Shown here in pieces: positions 33,083 through 36,151 of a stretch of DNA of 36,151 bases. Position numbers and translations under genes: made by a program. Source of the stretch: Bacteroidota bacterium (lineage in GTDB: Bacteria > Bacteroidota > Bacteroidia > Chitinophagales > Chitinophagaceae); contig CANGIZ010000017.1 of assembly GCA_947454025.1 (NCBI GenBank), forward strand, positions 1-36,151, read 5' to 3'. The notes below the pieces were generated by a model. It searched no databases. It had not been told where the DNA came from and saw nothing but the letters and a program-made list of their open reading frames with translations. The stretch's first letter is position 1. Each line of letters starts with the position of its first letter.

Positions 33083-33772
33083 ATGAAAACACTAGTACTT
33101 GCATTGTTCACTACACTTGTTTTTACACAAGTAAATGCACAACAAAAATGGAATTCTTTATTTGATGGCAAAACCACCAATGGTTGGCACAGCTATGGTG
33201 AAAAAACTGCAGGTGCTGCGTGGAAAGCAGTAGATGGTAATTTAATTTTAGATCCAAGCGCTAAAGTAAATGGCAAAGGCGGTGGAGACCTTGTAACCGA
33301 CGAGAGCTTCAACGAATTTCATTTACAATTAGAATGGAAAATTTCTAAGAACGGCAATAGTGGCATCATCTTTTTTGTGCAAGACAATCCTAGCAAGTAT
33401 GAATACACATTTTATACCGGACCTGAGTTTCAAGTATTAGATAATGAAGGACATCCTGATGCTAAAATTATCAGTCACCGTGCAGGTAATTTATATGACT
33501 TAATTGTAGGCAATGAAGGACATGTAAAGCCTTATGGAGAATGGAATAAAGTAGATGTTATTTCAAGTAAAGGTGTTTTGGAATTAAAGATGAACGATAT
33601 CACTGTGGTGAAAACACATTTAGGAGACGATGCTTGGAAAGAATTAATTAGAAGATCTAAGTTTGGAAGAGGCGATATGCCAGATTTTGGAAAAGTATTC
33701 TCGGGTCATATTGCATTGCAGGATCATGGCAATGAAGTGTCTTTTAGGAATATCAAAATTCAAAAATTATAG
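33083..33772 (+). CDS. Secreted DUF1080 protein (putative 3-keto-glycoside hydrolase)
   Basis: Starts at MKTLVLALFTTLV (229 residues); a TTG two codons upstream is less likely. The signal peptide ends VNAQ. The mature protein is one concanavalin-like beta-sandwich: WNSLFDGKTTNGWHSYG near 21-37, LQLEWKISKNGNSGIIFFV near 78-96, PEFQVLDNEGHPDA near 112-125, and IALQDHGNEVSFRNIKI at the end. Members of this domain have been reported to hydrolyse 3-keto-glycosides. The AAACGATTG motif lies four bp before its start. It is coupled to tadA. Confidence 0.88.
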   Translation: MKTLVLALFTTLVFTQVNAQQKWNSLFDGKTTNGWHSYGEKTAGAAWKAVDGNLILDPSAKVNGKGGGDLVTDESFNEFHLQLEWKISKNGNSGIIFFVQDNPSKYEYTFYTGPEFQVLDNEGHPDAKIISHRAGNLYDLIVGNEGHVKPYGEWNKVDVISSKGVLELKMNDITVVKTHLGDDAWKELIRRSKFGRGDMPDFGKVFSGHIALQDHGNEVSFRNIKIQKL

Positions 33773-34230
33773 TGGCAAATATCGAATCTGCTGAAAATAC
33801 TCATGAACAATTTATGCGTCAGGCCCTCGTGCAAGCACAGAGGGCCTTTGACGTTGATGAAGTACCGGTAGGTGCGGTTGTTGTGATGCATGGTAAAGTA
33901 GTGGCCAAGGGGCATAACCAAGTGCAATTATTAAAAGACGTAACTGCCCATGCCGAAATATTAGCTATTACCAGTGCATGTGAAAGTTTACAATCCAAAT
34001 ACTTACCTGAAGCAACATTGTACGTAACGGTGGAGCCTTGCTTAATGTGCGCAGGTGCTTTGTATTGGAATAAGATAGGCCATATTGTTTTTGGCGCCTA
34101 TGACGAGAAAAATAGTTACCGCCGTGTAACCGAAAAAAATCCCTTCCACCCCGCTACCACAATTACTGGTGGCATTTTACAGGAAGAATGTGCCGCACTC
34201 ATGCAGGCATTTTTTAAAGCAAAAAGATAG
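33772..34230 (+). CDS. tadA: tRNA-specific adenosine deaminase
   Basis: A 152-residue zinc deaminase that converts the wobble adenosine of arginine tRNA to inosine. Zn site: TAHAEILA with His60 and catalytic Glu62, and VEPCLMCAGAL with Cys90 and Cys93. VDEVPVGAVVV at 28-38 is the family start. The start is GTG sharing its first base with the DUF1080 stop (TAGTG); the first internal ATG (Met15) would cut the HEQFMRQAL helix. A housekeeping gene thus ends a catabolic operon and probably has another promoter. Confidence 0.9.
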   Translation: MANIESAENTHEQFMRQALVQAQRAFDVDEVPVGAVVVMHGKVVAKGHNQVQLLKDVTAHAEILAITSACESLQSKYLPEATLYVTVEPCLMCAGALYWNKIGHIVFGAYDEKNSYRRVTEKNPFHPATTITGGILQEECAALMQAFFKAKR

Positions 34231-34259
34231 TTTATCTACAAGATAGCATTACTATTATT

Positions 34260-34335
34260 TAGTTGAAAATATACGAATCTCTAGGCCTCCGCGGCAGGAA
34301 CCGAAGTCGGCTACGAGATTGCATATTTTCAACTA
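34260..34335. repeat. Structured inverted repeat with G+C-rich core
   Basis: Arms TAGTTGAAAATAT (34260-34272) and ATATTTTCAACTA (34323-34335) pair over 13 bp. Pairing continues with AATCTC/GAGATT (34276-34281 with 34315-34320) and TAG-CC/GGCTA (34282-34287 with 34309-34313). The core 34282-34314 is 22 of 33 G+C in an A+T-rich region. CCGA-AG-TCGG and CCGCGG lie inside. T-rich sequence follows the right arm, so it may also end the tadA transcript. A REP-like element or structured RNA is possible. Confidence 0.6.
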
Positions 34336-34423
34336 TTTTCTTTTATTTCCAATTGCTGAAAAATTTAACTTTCTATATAAGGAAAAAATGCCCTGCTATC
34401 ATTTAAATCAAAGTAAAGGGGTG

Positions 34424-34431
34424 TAAATTTG
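34424..34431 (+). promoter_or_regulatory. -7 promoter element (TAAATTTG) of the superoxide dismutase gene
   Basis: An exact TAnnTTTG match 33 bp before the ATG, with a TTTA 18 bp upstream as a weak -33 box. It sits downstream of the structured repeat, so sod has its own transcript. Confidence 0.5.
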
Positions 34432-34464
34432 AGTTTCATTCAAGAAACAATTAAATAAAAAAAT

Positions 34465-35070
34465 ATGTCATTTACTTTACCAGCGTTACCCTACGCACAC
34501 GAAGCATTAGAACCTCATTTTGATACTTTAACCATGCAAATTCACCATGGCAAGCATCACCAAGCATATGTAGACAATTTAAACAAAGCAGTTGCTGGCA
34601 CACCAAACGAAGGCAAAAGCTTGGAAGAATTGGTTGCTGTTGCTGGAACGATTAGCCCTGCTGTTAGAAACAATGGTGGTGGTCACTGGAATCACTCTTT
34701 TTTCTGGGCTAGCTTAGCGCCAAACGCAGGTGGCACACCAACAGGCGCTTTGGCTGACGCAATTACTGCAGCTTTTGGAAGCTTTGATGCTTTCAAAGAA
34801 AAATTCGCTAATGCAGGTATGACTCGTTTTGGAAGTGGATGGGCTTGGTTAATCGTAAAAGATGGCAAGTTAGAAGTAAGCTCTACACCTAACCAAGACA
34901 ATCCTTTAATGGATGTAGCGGAAGTAAAAGGAACTCCATTATTAGGTGCTGATGTTTGGGAGCATGCATACTATTTAAAATACCAAAACAGAAGAGCTGA
35001 TTATTTAGCTGCATTTTGGAATGTAGTAAACTGGACAATTGTAGCTGAAAGATTTGCTGCTGCGAAATAA
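34465..35070 (+). CDS. Superoxide dismutase, Fe/Mn family (Gln of the Mn type)
   Basis: A 201-residue SOD converting superoxide to oxygen and hydrogen peroxide. The metal ligands are His27 in MQIHHGKHH, His77 in [10 protein letters not shown], and Asp163 and His167 in DVWEHAYY. Gln144 in TPNQDNPLM is where Mn enzymes place the active-site Gln; Fe enzymes usually take it from the earlier HANHS region. It is therefore Mn-type or cambialistic. No signal peptide is present, so it is cytosolic. No terminator is obvious before the convergent yidD gene. Confidence 0.94.
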   Translation: MSFTLPALPYAHEALEPHFDTLTMQIHHGKHHQAYVDNLNKAVAGTPNEGKSLEELVAVAGTISPAVRNNGGGHWNHSFFWASLAPNAGGTPTGALADAITAAFGSFDAFKEKFANAGMTRFGSGWAWLIVKDGKLEVSSTPNQDNPLMDVAEVKGTPLLGADVWEHAYYLKYQNRRADYLAAFWNVVNWTIVAERFAAAK

Positions 35071-35084
35071 TTGAAATAGAAATT

Positions 35085-35318
35085 TTAAGGAACAGGATCA
35101 TATCCATGTCCTCCACCAGGATGACATTTACTTAAACGTTTGGCCCCTAGAAAGATACCTTTTATGGGGCCATACTTTTTTATAGCTTCTAAAGTATACT
35201 GTGAGCAAGTTGGCGTGAATCTACATTTACTTCCACCTAAATACGGAGAGAGCGCGTATTGATAAAAACGGATCAATACTAAAAATGGGAAAGCCATTAT
35301 TTTTTTAAGCACCTTCAT
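35085..35318 (-). CDS. yidD: Membrane protein insertion efficiency factor YidD
   Basis: A 77-residue protein with an N-terminal amphipathic, hydrophobic part ([21 protein letters not shown]) and the family signature [19 protein letters not shown] at 32-50, then [14 protein letters not shown]. It assists YidC in placing proteins in the inner membrane. It lies nine bp after rnpA, the usual rpmH-rnpA-yidD order. The yidC gene is not adjacent. Confidence 0.93.
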   Translation of the reverse strand: MKVLKKIMAFPFLVLIRFYQYALSPYLGGSKCRFTPTCSQYTLEAIKKYGPIKGIFLGAKRLSKCHPGGGHGYDPVP

Positions 35319-35327
35319 TTACTTTCG

Positions 35328-35750
35328 TTATTTTAATTTTTCAGAAAGCCTAGTTAACAACTGTTTTATTTTTTCTTGAATTGCTATTTGCGAAAGCACG
35401 GTAGCATCGGTGTATAAGAAAAATAAATTAACGCGCTTGCCCTGTAATTGAGCCGTAGTAAGGAAGCTAGGCTTTTCTAAACGATAGCCTTCACGCAATA
35501 ATCTTTTTACTCGATTGCGCATCACTGCTTTACGAAAAGTTCTACTGGGGGCACCTACTCCTGTTTGCAATACGCCTTTTGAAAGTATCTCTGCAATGTT
35601 ATAATCGGCACTCAAGTCTTGAGCCAATTCAATCGTATAAATTAATTTAATAGGAAATGCATTCATGGATTGTCCCTTCGAAAACAAATATTGTGTTTGC
35701 TTTCTACTTTTTAATTTATCGGCCTTTTGATATGTAAACTGTTTAGACAA
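35328..35750 (-). CDS. rnpA: Ribonuclease P protein component
   Basis: A 140-residue basic protein that binds RNase P RNA and helps cut tRNA 5' leaders. FTYQKADKLKSRKQTQYLFSKGQS at 4-27 is the conserved start. FRKAVMRNRVKRLLREGYR near 71-89 carries the RNR motif. The start is TTG: no ATG or GTG in frame precedes the conserved N-terminus, and the first ATG (Met29) would remove it. The start codon lies 30 bp after the rpmH terminator hairpin, so rnpA needs readthrough or its own promoter. Confidence 0.92.
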   Translation of the reverse strand: MSKQFTYQKADKLKSRKQTQYLFSKGQSMNAFPIKLIYTIELAQDLSADYNIAEILSKGVLQTGVGAPSRTFRKAVMRNRVKRLLREGYRLEKPSFLTTAQLQGKRVNLFFLYTDATVLSQIAIQEKIKQLLTRLSEKLK

Positions 35751-35776
35751 TCTGGTAGATTTAAATGCAGGGCATT

Positions 35777-35808
35777 AAAAAAGTCCCCTCGAAAAACGAG
35801 AGGACTTT
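35777..35808 (-). terminator. Terminator or attenuator between rpmH and rnpA
   Basis: AAAGTCCcCTCG and CGAGaGGACTTT pair with one central mismatch around a five-base loop. On the minus strand the hairpin ends in six T. It would reduce readthrough from rpmH into rnpA. Confidence 0.75.
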
Positions 35809-35840
35809 AAAAATATCAATTTCTATGGATAGTGATTAAA

Positions 35841-35996
35841 TTATTTTAATCCTTTCTCGCTAGATACAGTTAATTTCTTGCGTCCTTTCTTACGGCGGCT
35901 TGCTAATACTTTACGACCATTAGCTGATTCCATGCGCTTACGAAAACCATGAACTGATTTACGACGACGTTTATGAGGTTGGAAGGTTCTTTTCAT
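35841..35996 (-). CDS. rpmH: 50S ribosomal protein L34
   Basis: A 51-codon gene: [20 protein letters not shown], then [25 protein letters not shown]. This is the classic L34 sequence (KRTFQP start, HGFRKRM, GRKVLxxRRxKGR) with a slightly extended C-terminus ending EKGLK. The protein is a small basic component of the large ribosomal subunit. It has an exact -7 element at 36080-36087, a leader of about 75-85 nt with a short upstream ORF, and a terminator before rnpA. Confidence 0.96.
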   Translation of the reverse strand: MKRTFQPHKRRRKSVHGFRKRMESANGRKVLASRRKKGRKKLTVSSEKGLK

Positions 35997-36006
35997 CTTG
36001 TTTTTT

Positions 36007-36057
36007 TTACTTACTTAGTTCGCTAATATTGTTTCCACGTTTAATAGCAGTCACCAT
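36007..36057 (-). CDS. Possible 16-codon upstream ORF in the rpmH leader
   Basis: ATG at 36057 opens the peptide [16 protein letters not shown] with a TAA ten bp before the rpmH start codon. It lies downstream of the predicted rpmH transcription start. Its position could allow translational coupling to, or control of, L34. With only 16 codons, chance is not excluded. Confidence 0.3.
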   Translation of the reverse strand: MVTAIKRGNNISELSK

Positions 36058-36079
36058 ACCACTACCTGTGAAAGGACGG

Positions 36080-36087
36080 CAAAAATA
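36080..36087 (-). promoter_or_regulatory. -7 promoter element (TATTTTTG) of rpmH
   Basis: Read on the minus strand, an exact TAnnTTTG match about 83 bp before the rpmH ATG. No clear -33 box is visible. Confidence 0.5.
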
Positions 36088-36151
36088 GGGTTTTTTTTGA
36101 AATCCTAAGCTAAATCTGTGTGTTTTGCTTCAATTTTTTGTCCAAAGAAGG

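Noticed and set aside
34260..34335. Integron attC site
   Set aside because: The outer sequences GTTGAAA and TTTCAAC resemble attC core sites but are in the opposite orientation to a true attC, and no integrase or cassette array is present.

Overview
The window is a stretch of A+T-rich chromosome from a member of the Bacteroidota. Gene content and order suggest the Chitinophagaceae or a close relative; this placement is inference. Evidence for the phylum: exact or near-exact TAnnTTTG -7 promoter elements before several genes (HU, THX, coaX, dusB, sod, rpmH), few purine-rich ribosome binding sites, a THX ribosomal protein, the coaX / outer-membrane protein / lptC / CNNM gene order, and a cluster of Gfo/Idh/MocA, GMC, TIM-barrel and DUF1080 proteins typical of this phylum. 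I see no tRNA, rRNA, CRISPR array, insertion sequence, integrase, phage gene or broken gene. The longest gap between genes is 234 bp (34231-34464).

Layout. Positions 1-860 carry HU, the 36-residue ribosomal protein THX and a small membrane protein. Positions 868-3533 hold a family-2 glycosyltransferase, then a second one coupled to the GTPase MeaB on the other strand. Positions 3639-8567 run rightward: type III pantothenate kinase, an outer-membrane protein, an LptC-like lipoprotein, an aldo/keto reductase and a CNNM/CorC-type transporter. Positions 8639-11525 hold TatC, RpiB and an M28 peptidase with a signal peptide, ending in a 20-bp perfect terminator stem. Positions 11656-17149 hold a deoxyhypusine-synthase-like enzyme, an SdpI-like membrane protein, a trans-sulfuration PLP enzyme, two conserved proteins of unknown function, an SDR and a YjjG-type HAD phosphatase. 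Positions 17208-19897 (minus strand) form a membrane-lipid group: CPBP protease, DUF2007, CdsA and phosphatidylserine decarboxylase. DusB, a membrane-anchored glutathione peroxidase and an aldehyde dehydrogenase follow.

The most notable part is 23229-33772. It has two Gfo/Idh/MocA oxidoreductases, three xylose-isomerase-like TIM barrels, a GMC flavoprotein with its Tat-exported gluconate-2-dehydrogenase-subunit-3 partner, a lipoprotein cytochrome c and a secreted DUF1080 protein. Together they look like an oxidative (3-keto-sugar) glycoside-processing system. In this model the flavoprotein oxidises a sugar hydroxyl in the periplasm, electrons leave through the cytochrome, and the DUF1080 and TIM-barrel enzymes cleave or rearrange the keto-sugar. 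The upstream regions carry a LacI-type palindrome and repeated AACGATT-like sites, but no regulator and no transporter gene is present in the window.

The right end holds tadA, a Gln-type Fe/Mn superoxide dismutase behind a structured G+C-rich inverted repeat, and yidD-rnpA-rpmH on the minus strand with a 16-codon upstream ORF in the rpmH leader.
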